The position numbers and the translations under genes are program-made. Under the pieces are notes generated by a model. That model worked only from the letters and a program-made list of their open reading frames with translations, was not told the origin of the DNA and made no database searches. A stretch of 7,696 bases of DNA from Clostridia bacterium (GTDB taxonomy: Bacteria; Bacillota; Clostridia; Christensenellales; Aristaeellaceae), in contig JAEDKS010000114.1 of assembly GCA_016295665.1 (NCBI GenBank), positions 1-7,696 on the forward strand, read 5' to 3'. Positions within the stretch are counted from its first letter, which is position 1. Each line of letters starts with the position of its first letter. Positions 1 to 5,275 of this stretch are shown piece after piece.

Positions 1-1052
1 GCATCACGCCCTACATCAACGCCTCCATTATCATGCAGCTGCTGACCATCGCCATCCCGGCGCTGGAGCGGATGCAGAACGATGAGAGCGGTCAGGGCCG
101 TGAGAAGATCGCCCGCATCACCCGCTACGTCACCGTGGGCCTGGCGGCCCTGCAGGCCATCGGCCTGGTGGCTGGCCTGGGCTATGTGGACAAGAGCAGC
201 TGGCTCAACTACGTGCTGGTCGGCATCTCCATGGCTGGCGGCACCGCGCTGGCGATGTGGATCGGTGAGCGCATCACCGACAAGGGCATCGGCAACGGCG
301 TGTCCCTGCTGATCTTCGTTGGTATCATCAGCAACCTGTTCAACGGCATCGTGAGCGGCTTCACCACCGCTTCCACCACCTCCGCGTTCATCAACACCGT
401 CATCGTGCTGGCCATGGCCATCATCATGACCGTGCTGGTGACCTTCGTGGAGCTGGGCGAGCGCCGTATCCCGCTGAACATCTCCAAGCAGACCCGCGGC
501 CGCCGCGTGTACGGTGGTCAGAACACCCGCATGACCCTGAAGGTCGTCAGCGTGGGCGTTCTGCCGCTGATCTTCGCCTACTCCTTCATGGCGTTCCCCG
601 GAACGATCATCCAGCTGGTGGGCGGCACCTCCTCCGGCGCGTACATCTGGTGGAGCCAGCACATGAACAGCAGCAGCCCGCTGTACATCTTCATCACCGC
701 GCTGCTGATCATCGCCTTCACCTTCTTCTATTCCTCCATCACCTTCGATGCCCGCAAGCAGGCGGAGCAGCTGAAGATGCAGGGTGCCAACATTACGGGC
801 ATGCGCGGTAAGAACGTGTACCAGTACCTGCAGAACACCGTGAACCGTCTGAACCTGTTCGCGGCTCTGTTCCTGGCGGTGCTGAGCGCGGTTCCCTCCC
901 TGCTGACCCGTGGCCTGAACACCTCTGTGCCCTTCGCTGCCTCCTCCATCCTGATCGCGGTGTCCGTGGCCCTCGAGACCGTGCGCACCATCCAGGGTGA
1001 GATGAGCATCCGCGGCATCGAGATGGATATGGAAAAGGGCGGCTTCATGTAA
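1..1052 (+). CDS. secY: Protein translocase subunit SecY, 5'-truncated by window edge
   Basis: SecY is the channel subunit of the SecYEG translocon in the cytoplasmic membrane. It exports unfolded proteins and inserts membrane proteins. The frame is open from position 3 with no start, and begins in the TM2b region (ITPYINASIIMQLL, compare the family's PYI.ASIIIQLL). About 75-85 N-terminal residues lie outside the window; 349 codons are present. Visible SecY hallmarks are the GERITDKGIGNGVSLLIF segment, the ERRIP segment before the C4 cytoplasmic loop, and hydrophobic stretches fitting TM3-TM10. The C5 loop is divergent: the family's GIRPGK reads GMRGK here, keeping Arg but lacking Pro. The last membrane segment has FAASS where FGGTS is usual. 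The gene ends with TAA, 99 nt before adk, at the place secY occupies in the spc operon. Identity is near certain; the divergence appears to be lineage-specific, with no frameshift. Confidence 0.97.
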   Translation, partial: ITPYINASIIMQLLTIAIPALERMQNDESGQGREKIARITRYVTVGLAALQAIGLVAGLGYVDKSSWLNYVLVGISMAGGTALAMWIGERITDKGIGNGVSLLIFVGIISNLFNGIVSGFTTASTTSAFINTVIVLAMAIIMTVLVTFVELGERRIPLNISKQTRGRRVYGGQNTRMTLKVVSVGVLPLIFAYSFMAFPGTIIQLVGGTSSGAYIWWSQHMNSSSPLYIFITALLIIAFTFFYSSITFDARKQAEQLKMQGANITGMRGKNVYQYLQNTVNRLNLFAALFLAVLSAVPSLLTRGLNTSVPFAASSILIAVSVALETVRTIQGEMSIRGIEMDMEKGGFM

Positions 1053-1063
1053 TCAAGCCAACG

Positions 1064-1097
1064 CCATGCACCGGGACCTGACGGCCCCGGTGCATGG
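1064..1097 (+). other. secY-adk intergenic hairpin without U-tract
   Basis: A perfect 12-bp inverted repeat, CCATGCACCGGG (1064-1075) against CCCGGTGCATGG (1086-1097), encloses a 10-nt loop. A further CAA/TTG pairing is possible outside a 2-nt bulge. No run of T follows (AGCGTTACAAAAGC), so it does not look like a standard intrinsic terminator. I also see no convincing promoter between it and adk. It could be an RNA processing or stability element, or a weak attenuator, inside the operon transcript. Confidence 0.6.
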
Positions 1098-1151
1098 TTG
1101 AGCGTTACAAAAGCAGGATTTTGATCGAGATTGGAAAGGAGCGACACAGAG

Positions 1152-1781
1152 ATGAATATCATTTTTCTGGGACCTCCAGGTGCAGGCAAGGGCACACAGG
1201 CCCAGCGCATCTGCGCCGCGCTGAATATCCCGCAGATCTCTACGGGTGACATCCTCCGCCGCGCCATCAAGGAGCAGACGCCCACCGGTATCAAGGCAAA
1301 ATCCTTCATCGACGCCGGCAAGCTGGTGCCCGACGAGGTCATCATCGACATCGTGAAGGATCGCCTGGCGCAGCCCGATGCCCAGCAGGGCTACATCCTC
1401 GACGGCTTCCCCCGCACGGTACCCCAGGCGGAGGCGCTGGAGAGCATCGCCCGGATCGACGCGGTCATCGAGCTGGCTGTGGACGACGAGCACCTGGTGA
1501 GCCGGCTGTCCGGTCGCCGCGTGTGCCTGAAGTGCGGCGCGACCTACCATGTTTCCAGGCTGAATGGCAAGACCACCTGCGATGCGTGCGGCGAGGAGCT
1601 GGTGCAGCGCGAGGACGACAAGGCCGAAACCGTGCTGAACCGCCTGAATGTGTACCATGAGCAGACCGCGCCGCTGGTGGATTTCTACACCGGTCGGGGC
1701 CTGCTGCATCGCATTGACGGCGCGCAGGACATGGACGTGATCTATCATTCGATCCTGGAGACCCTTGGAGTCAAACAATGA
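1152..1781 (+). CDS. adk: Adenylate kinase, zinc-type long form
   Basis: Catalyses ATP + AMP to 2 ADP in the cytoplasm and sets adenylate energy charge. The 209-residue product has the P-loop GPPGAGKGT (7-15), the AMP-binding region STGD with Arg36, and DGFPR (84-88). The LID domain carries four cysteines, C125-x2-C128 and C143-x2-C146, the structural zinc site of Gram-positive long-form enzymes. The LID is slightly shorter than usual between the two Cys pairs, which accounts for 209 rather than about 213-217 residues. The ATG at 1152 is chosen because AAGGAG (1136-1141) sits 10 nt upstream and the protein then begins MNIIFLGPPG as the family does. An upstream in-frame TTG at 1131 precedes that site and would add seven unconserved residues. 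The stop overlaps the map start by four bases (ATGA), pointing to translational coupling. Confidence 0.97.
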   Translation: MNIIFLGPPGAGKGTQAQRICAALNIPQISTGDILRRAIKEQTPTGIKAKSFIDAGKLVPDEVIIDIVKDRLAQPDAQQGYILDGFPRTVPQAEALESIARIDAVIELAVDDEHLVSRLSGRRVCLKCGATYHVSRLNGKTTCDACGEELVQREDDKAETVLNRLNVYHEQTAPLVDFYTGRGLLHRIDGAQDMDVIYHSILETLGVKQ

Positions 1782-2551
1782 TCAGTCTGAAGAATCCCAA
1801 CCAGATCGAGAAGATGCGCAAGGCAGGCGCCCTGCTCTACGAGATCGAACAGAAGATCCGCGAGGCCATCAAGCCCGGTGTGACCACTGGCGCGCTGGAT
1901 GTGTACGCGGAGCAGCTCATTCGGAAGAATCACGCCATCCCCACGGAGCTGGGCTACGAGGGCTACCCCGCCAGCATCTGTGCCAGCGTGGATGACATGG
2001 TGGTGCACGGCATCCCCTCGGACAAGATCGTCCTGAAGGAGGGCCAGATCATCTCCATCGACATCACGCTCAGCCTGGATGGCTGGCAGGCGGACAGCGC
2101 CTTCACGGTGGGCGTGGGCGAGATTTCGCCCGAGGCCCAGCGGCTCATCGACGTGACGGAACAGTGCTTCTTCGCGGCGGCCCGGCAGGCGGTCGCCGGC
2201 AATCGCCTCGGCGATGTGGGCTATGCCTGCCAGCAGTTGGCGGAAAGCCACGGCTACGGCGTCGTGCGCGACCTGACCGGTCATGGCATCGGTCGTGAGA
2301 TGCACGAGGATCCTGCCGTCTACAACTTCGGTCAGCCCGGGCGCGGCTCCCGCCTGCACCGGAACATGACCATCTGCATTGAGCCGATGATCTCGGCGGG
2401 CGACTGGCATGTGACCGAGGATGACGACGGCTGGGGCATCCGCACCCGCGACCACAGCCTGGCGGCACACTACGAGCATACGGTTCTGATCGGCGACGGG
2501 CTTCCGGAGCTGCTGACACTTCCCGGCTTCGTCTGGAAGGAGGAAGCGTGA
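1778..2551 (+). CDS. map: Type I methionine aminopeptidase
   Basis: Removes the initiator methionine from nascent proteins at the ribosome; a dinuclear metal enzyme of the pita-bread fold (M24A). The product is 257 residues, close to the 250-265 of bacterial type Ia enzymes, with no N-terminal extension. The five metal ligands are all present: D95 (SIDIT), D106 (QADSA), H169 (TGHGIG), E202 (CIEPM) and E233 (HYEHTV). The substrate-pocket histidines are also there, H77 (VVHGIP) and H176 (MHEDP). The segment before the second Asp reads DGWQADSA rather than the common NGYHGDTS, with the ligand kept. The ATG overlaps the adk stop by four bases, and the TGA overlaps the next gene's ATG by one base, so it sits inside a tightly coupled operon. 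Confidence 0.97.
   Translation: MISLKNPNQIEKMRKAGALLYEIEQKIREAIKPGVTTGALDVYAEQLIRKNHAIPTELGYEGYPASICASVDDMVVHGIPSDKIVLKEGQIISIDITLSLDGWQADSAFTVGVGEISPEAQRLIDVTEQCFFAAARQAVAGNRLGDVGYACQQLAESHGYGVVRDLTGHGIGREMHEDPAVYNFGQPGRGSRLHRNMTICIEPMISAGDWHVTEDDDGWGIRTRDHSLAAHYEHTVLIGDGLPELLTLPGFVWKEEA
2537..2543 (+). promoter_or_regulatory. Ribosome binding site deciding the KOW gene start
   Basis: AAGGAGG lies inside the last codons of map, 7 nt before ATG 2551. A GTG at 2548 in the same frame is only 4 nt away, so ATG 2551 is the better start. Confidence 0.75.
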
Positions 2552-2850
2552 TGGAGCGTCTGCCCATCGAAACCGGACGCGTCGTCCGCTCCACCCAGGG
2601 GCGCGACTGCGGACGCTGCTTCGTGATTCTTCAGGTGGTGGACGACCAGTTTGTGATGATGGCGGACGGCCTGACCCGCAAGCTGGCGCACCCCAAGAAA
2701 AAGAAAATCAAGCATCTGAAGCCAAAGCCTGTGCGCATGGACGACCTGGAGGCGCTGCGCGAACAGAAATGCCTGCAAGATGCGACCATTCGCAAGTTTC
2801 TGGAAGCAAATGGGCTTGGCATTGACCAGCCGCTGTGCAAGGAGGACTGA
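2551..2850 (+). CDS. KOW-domain RNA-binding protein (L14e/L6e/L27e-like)
   Basis: A 99-residue basic protein. Its N-terminal part (about residues 5-33, with GRVVRSTQGRDCGRCFVIL) fits a KOW motif, the small beta-barrel RNA-binding element of ribosomal proteins and NusG. It is followed by a lysine-rich patch (about 49-60, PKKKKIKHLKPKP) and a C-terminal part predicted to be helical (63-90). Proteins of this kind, often annotated as KOW-domain or L14e/L6e/L27e-like, occur between map and infA in many Clostridia. They are presumed to bind rRNA or the ribosome, but I know of no established role. The start overlaps the map stop by one base (TGATG), and infA begins two bases after its stop, so all three are almost certainly translated from one message. 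Assignment to the family is good; the function is inferred. Confidence 0.9.
   Translation: MERLPIETGRVVRSTQGRDCGRCFVILQVVDDQFVMMADGLTRKLAHPKKKKIKHLKPKPVRMDDLEALREQKCLQDATIRKFLEANGLGIDQPLCKED
2839..2845 (+). promoter_or_regulatory. Ribosome binding site fixing the TTG start of infA
   Basis: AAGGAGG, near-perfect complementarity to the 16S rRNA tail, lies in the last codons of the KOW gene exactly 7 nt upstream of TTG 2853. There is no in-frame ATG at the expected N-terminus. The alternative in-frame GTG at 2835 lies upstream of this site and would add six residues not found in IF-1 proteins. Confidence 0.85.
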
Positions 2851-2852
2851 AC

Positions 2853-3074
2853 TTGTCCAAGGACGACGTCATTGAAATGGAAGGTAAGGTCGTTGAGGCC
2901 CTCCCGAACGCCATGTTCCGGGTCGAGCTGTCCAACGGTCACCAAATCATGGCCCACATCTCCGGCAAGATGCGTCAGAACTTCATCCGCATCTATCCCG
3001 GCGATAAAGTCACCATCGAGCTTTCGCCCTATGATTTGACCCGTGGTCGAATCACCTGGCGCAGCAAGAGCTGA
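2853..3074 (+). CDS. infA: Translation initiation factor IF-1
   Basis: IF-1 binds the A site of the 30S subunit with IF-2 and IF-3 during initiation. The 73-residue product has the family's usual length (71-73) and is one S1-like OB-fold. Hallmarks include SKDDVIEMEGKVVEALPNA at the N-terminus, FRVELSNGH, AHISGKMR, FIRI.PGDKVT and SPYDLTRGRITWR at the C-terminus. The start is a TTG, read as Met, supported by a strong Shine-Dalgarno 7 nt upstream and by the conserved (M)SKDD beginning. Small differences from the common consensus are QIMAHI for EVLAHI and RITWR for RITYR. The gene follows the KOW gene by two bases and is separated from rpmJ by 123 nt. Confidence 0.97.
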   Translation: MSKDDVIEMEGKVVEALPNAMFRVELSNGHQIMAHISGKMRQNFIRIYPGDKVTIELSPYDLTRGRITWRSKS

Positions 3075-3087
3075 GTTCACCCCAACG

Positions 3088-3110
3088 CCGGGACTGCCCC
3101 GCAGCCCCGG
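3088..3110 (+). other. infA-rpmJ intergenic hairpin 1
   Basis: CCGGG-A-CTGC (3088-3097) pairs with GCAG-C-CCCGG (3101-3110) around a CCC loop: nine base pairs with a single A/C mismatch. No T-run follows. It begins 13 nt after the infA stop, so it may act on the stability or partial termination of the upstream message. Confidence 0.5.
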
Positions 3111-3114
3111 AGGG

Positions 3115-3133
3115 CGGCAAATGCCATTTGTCG
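3115..3133 (+). other. infA-rpmJ intergenic hairpin 2
   Basis: CGGCAAAT (3115-3122) pairs with ATTTGTCG (3126-3133) around a GCC loop: eight pairs including one G-U wobble. It lies directly after hairpin 1 and about 50 nt before the rpmJ ribosome binding site. No promoter matching a -35/-10 pair is evident in this gap, so rpmJ is probably read from the operon message with this structured leader. Confidence 0.45.
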
Positions 3134-3197
3134 CTCGTGCGCCGTGCCCCGGTACCATCCGGTTTGCGGCTGAACAGGACATAAGGAGGAAACGAGC

Positions 3198-3311
3198 ATG
3201 AAAGTCAGGCCGTCTGTCAAGCCGATCTGCGAGAAGTGCAAGATCATCAAGCGTAAGGGCAAGGTCATGGTTATCTGCGAGAACCCCAAGCATAAGCAGA
3301 AGCAGGGCTGA
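3198..3311 (+). CDS. rpmJ: 50S ribosomal protein L36 (bL36), zinc-binding form
   Basis: bL36 is a tiny rRNA-binding protein that helps organise 23S rRNA in the large subunit. The reading frame encodes 37 residues starting MKVRPSVKPICEKC, the typical length and opening of the family. The zinc ribbon is intact: C11, C14, C27 and H32 (C-x2-C-x12-C-x4-H), so this is the zinc-containing (C+) paralogue. AAGGAGG at 3183-3189 lies 8 nt before the ATG. It is the last gene of the operon here, because a strong terminator follows within 10 nt of its stop. In most relatives rpsM, rpsK, rpsD, rpoA and rplQ would come next. Confidence 0.97.
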   Translation: MKVRPSVKPICEKCKIIKRKGKVMVICENPKHKQKQG

Positions 3312-3320
3312 TTTGTCCCC

Positions 3321-3370
3321 GTGAAACCGCCCCTCCGGCAGCAGGACTGCCGAAGGGGCGGCTTTTTCAC
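3321..3370 (+). terminator. Strong rho-independent terminator after rpmJ
   Basis: CCGCCCCT (3327-3334) pairs perfectly with AGGGGCGG (3354-3361). After a C/A mismatch, CGGCAG (3336-3341) pairs with CTGCCG (3347-3352) around a 5-nt loop, CAGGA. A C and five T follow at 3363-3367. An outer GTGAAA/TTTCAC pairing can extend the stem. It ends the spc operon message. The opposite strand offers only TTT after the stem, so it may stop the convergent HAD transcript only weakly. Confidence 0.92.
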
Positions 3371-3419
3371 GGATGGGCCGGCGGGGCTGGCGGGACAGGC
3401 GATGATGGGGGAGCGCGCC

Positions 3420-4136
3420 TTACAGCCCGGCAAGCCAGTCGCACATCCCGGCGAAGGAAAGGCTCCGGCCCTGCCAGGGCTCCCCCCGGGACGGGATGCG
3501 GCAGTCGGTCACCAGGCAGGTGTCCATGCCCAGGGAGCCGGCGGGGATCATGTCCTCGCCCTCATCGTTGCCGATCATCAGGCAGCGGGCAGGCTCCAGG
3601 GACAGGCGCCGGCAGATGTCCACGTAGTAGGCGGGATTGGGCTTGCAGTACCCGTCGCTCTCGTAGCAGGTGACCAGGTCGAAGTCTGCCGGGGACAGCC
3701 CCACCCAGCGCATGCGGGTGATCTGCCCGGTCATGGGGAACAGCGGATTGGTCGCCAGCACCACCCTGTCCGCCTTCTCATGGGCCAGCTGTACGGCCTT
3801 GACAGCCAGGGGATTCTCTCCGGTGGCGGGTCGGGCGAGGTTGAACTGATCGCTGTAGAAGCCGTCCGCGGCGGGACGGAACACGGCGGGATCCTTCCCG
3901 GAGCGGCGGGCGAAGGTGTCCCAGAACACCTCCATGTTCCGGCGGGTACCGTCGTTGACCACCATGGCCTTCGTGCCTGCCCAGATGGCGTCCGTCAGCG
4001 CCTTGGGCTCGATGCCCAGCGGGCAGAGCACCTTGCCCATCTCCCGGAAGTAGTACTGCACAAAATGATCCTGATCCATGGGCAGCAGCGTGCCGTCCAG
4101 ATCAAACAGAATGGCCTGATAGCGCATGCTTTTCAT
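3420..4136 (-). CDS. HAD-superfamily hydrolase, probable small-molecule phosphatase
   Basis: A 238-residue haloacid dehalogenase-fold protein, probably a cytoplasmic phosphatase acting on a small phosphorylated metabolite. Motif I is FDLDGT with nucleophile D12 and acid/base D14. Motif II is the Thr of VVLATN (T129), motif III is K165 in CKPNP, and motif IV is GNDEGEDM with D191, E194 and D195 binding magnesium. The residues between motif I and about 105 form a mainly helical C1-type cap, which decides substrate choice; the substrate cannot be named. ATG 4136 has GGGAG about 5 nt upstream. An in-frame ATG three codons later (4127) has AAAGG at 9 nt and is nearly as good. The gene begins 50 nt after the radical SAM gene on the same strand with no terminator between them, so the two are probably co-transcribed. 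It converges on rpmJ. Confidence 0.9.
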   Translation of the reverse strand: MKSMRYQAILFDLDGTLLPMDQDHFVQYYFREMGKVLCPLGIEPKALTDAIWAGTKAMVVNDGTRRNMEVFWDTFARRSGKDPAVFRPAADGFYSDQFNLARPATGENPLAVKAVQLAHEKADRVVLATNPLFPMTGQITRMRWVGLSPADFDLVTCYESDGYCKPNPAYYVDICRRLSLEPARCLMIGNDEGEDMIPAGSLGMDTCLVTDCRIPSRGEPWQGRSLSFAGMCDWLAGL

Positions 4137-4186
4137 CCTTTCTCCCGTTGTCCTCCGCAGGATAGCACGGGGATGTGAAATCCATG

Positions 4187-5068
4187 TTACAGAAAGCTCT
4201 CGGGCTGGTTAAAGACCGGCACGAAATCCCGGGAGGCGGAGTCGGGCTCCTGCAGGAAGCCCGGCAGGCCCAGGTCGATCATGTGATCCCGGACCCGGTG
4301 GTACTCCCGGGGCGTGATGCGCCGGTCGAGCCCCTTGATGGACACGTCGTTGCAGGGCAGGTACTGCCGCATCAGACTCACCGGCACCCCGGCGGGCAGG
4401 CTGTCGTGCACCCAGTCCAGCAGGGCGCAGCTCTCCGAGGTCAGCCCGGGGAGAATCAGGTGGCGAATCAGCACGCCCCGGGTCATGATGCCGCTCTCGT
4501 CGTATTGGGGCAGTCCCGTCTGGCGCACCATCTCGGTGATGGCGCGGGTGGTCACGTCGAAGTAGTCCGCGGCCTTCGCGCACAGCTGCCCCATGGCGGC
4601 GGAGCGGTGCTTCAGGTCGGGGAGGTACACGTCGATGACGCCGTCCAGCAGGCGCAGGGTCTCCACGGTCTCGTAGCCCGAGGTGTTCCACACCAGCGGC
4701 ACCGGGGGACGGTACAGCGACAGCGCCTCCAGCACCTGCGGCACATAGGGCGTGGCGGTGATGAAGGAAATGGTGTGCATCCCCGCGTCGACCAGACGCC
4801 GCAGGCTGTCCGCCAGCTCCCGGGGCGTGAAGGGACGCCCGGCGTTCCGGTGGCTGATGTCCGCGTTCTGGCAGTAGGCACAGCGCAGCGTGCAGCCCGA
4901 AAAGAACACCGCCCCGGTGCCCCGGGTGCCGGAGATGGGCGGCTCCTCCCACAGGTGGGGCGCGATGCGGGCAATCCGCATGGTCGAGGGCAGACGGCAG
5001 AAGCCGTTGCCGCCCTCCGGGGTGCGCTCGGCGCGGCACTGACGGGGACAAAGCGTACACGGGGCCAT
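4187..5068 (-). CDS. Radical SAM protein, PflX / pyruvate formate-lyase activase-like
   Basis: A 293-residue radical SAM protein resembling the PflX group (COG1313), relatives of glycyl-radical-enzyme activases with no settled substrate. The SAM-cluster motif is C59-x3-C63-x2-C66 in FFSGCTLRCAYCQN. It is preceded by four more cysteines, C4-x2-C7-x3-C11-x12-C24, which could hold a second metal or Fe-S site. Other family features are WEEPPISGT (40-48), WNTSGYE (127-133), VYLPDLK (147-153), RGVLIRHLILPG and SLMRQYLP. ATG 5068 is supported by AAGGAGA 8 nt upstream and by the family-like opening MAPCTLCPRQC. The minus-strand frame stays open far upstream through the GH94 gene, but that stretch lies before the promoter and is not coding. 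No glycyl radical enzyme, AMMECR1 or MEMO gene lies beside it. The HAD gene follows in the same direction. The family call is good; the role is unknown. Confidence 0.9.
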   Translation of the reverse strand: MAPCTLCPRQCRAERTPEGGNGFCRLPSTMRIARIAPHLWEEPPISGTRGTGAVFFSGCTLRCAYCQNADISHRNAGRPFTPRELADSLRRLVDAGMHTISFITATPYVPQVLEALSLYRPPVPLVWNTSGYETVETLRLLDGVIDVYLPDLKHRSAAMGQLCAKAADYFDVTTRAITEMVRQTGLPQYDESGIMTRGVLIRHLILPGLTSESCALLDWVHDSLPAGVPVSLMRQYLPCNDVSIKGLDRRITPREYHRVRDHMIDLGLPGFLQEPDSASRDFVPVFNQPESFL

Positions 5069-5100
5069 GGTTCCACTCTCCTTGAAGCCAGGGTGAGGGT

Positions 5101-5130
5101 ATGATAGCATATTTTTCGCACCCCTGTCAA
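5101..5130 (-). promoter_or_regulatory. Promoter of the radical SAM-HAD unit
   Basis: On the minus strand TTGACA (5130-5125) is a perfect sigma-A -35 box. It is followed by an 18-nt spacer and TATCAT (5106-5101), with TG one base upstream as an extended -10. Transcription should begin near 5094, leaving a leader of about 26 nt that contains the AAGGAGA site. The AT-rich patch stands out from the GC-rich surroundings. Confidence 0.85.
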
Positions 5131-5164
5131 CACCCGGGCCGGGACGGCTCCGAAACTCATGCGA

Positions 5165-5172
5165 AAACGTTT
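5165..5172. promoter_or_regulatory. Putative LacI-family operator, upstream copy
   Basis: The perfect palindrome AAACGTTT has the central CpG typical of LacI/GalR-family operators. It lies 7 bp upstream of the -35 box of the GH94 promoter. Flanks (GCGA on the left, GAATC on the right) extend it only weakly. The same eight bases recur at 5223-5230. Confidence 0.5.
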
Positions 5173-5179
5173 GAATCGG

Positions 5180-5208
5180 TTGAAAAAAGCGGAAATGTAT
5201 GCTACAAT
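5180..5208 (+). promoter_or_regulatory. Promoter of the GH94 phosphorylase gene
   Basis: TTGAAA (5180-5185) and TACAAT (5203-5208) are separated by exactly 17 nt, with TG one base before the -10 box (extended -10). Predicted start of transcription is near 5214-5215, giving a leader of about 60 nt. The two AAACGTTT palindromes lie on either side. Confidence 0.85.
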
Positions 5209-5222
5209 GATCACGGTACGCC

Positions 5223-5230
5223 AAACGTTT
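5223..5230. promoter_or_regulatory. Putative LacI-family operator, downstream copy
   Basis: A second AAACGTTT palindrome lies about +9 to +16 relative to the predicted GH94 transcript start, where a bound repressor would block initiation or early elongation. Its centre is 58 bp from that of the first copy. The regulator gene is not in the window. Confidence 0.5.
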
Positions 5231-5275
5231 CCAGCATGGACAATCTGTGCACCTGACCATAGGGAGGAAAAAGCG

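Noticed and set aside
1098..1130. A possible promoter for adk (TTGAGC at 1098-1103).
   Set aside because: No acceptable -10 box lies at 16-18 nt from it.
728..2479. Several long minus-strand frames opposite secY, adk and map.
   Set aside because: They are antisense of conserved housekeeping genes with recognisable products, and no domain or start signal supports them.
3371..3419. A GC-rich partial inverted repeat as a separate terminator for the HAD gene.
   Set aside because: The pairing is short and imperfect and no T-run follows on the minus strand.
3321..5104. Two plus-strand open frames (3321-4178 and 4175-5104) opposite the HAD and radical SAM genes.
   Set aside because: They are shadows of well-supported genes, with no ribosome binding sites and low-complexity Gly/Ala/His/Gln/Val-rich translations. 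The first starts inside the terminator.
5159..5275. A 39-residue N-terminal extension of the GH94 protein from ATG 5159.
   Set aside because: It would place the start upstream of the -35 box, and its residues do not resemble the family's N-terminus. ATG 5276 has a strong ribosome binding site and the conserved opening.
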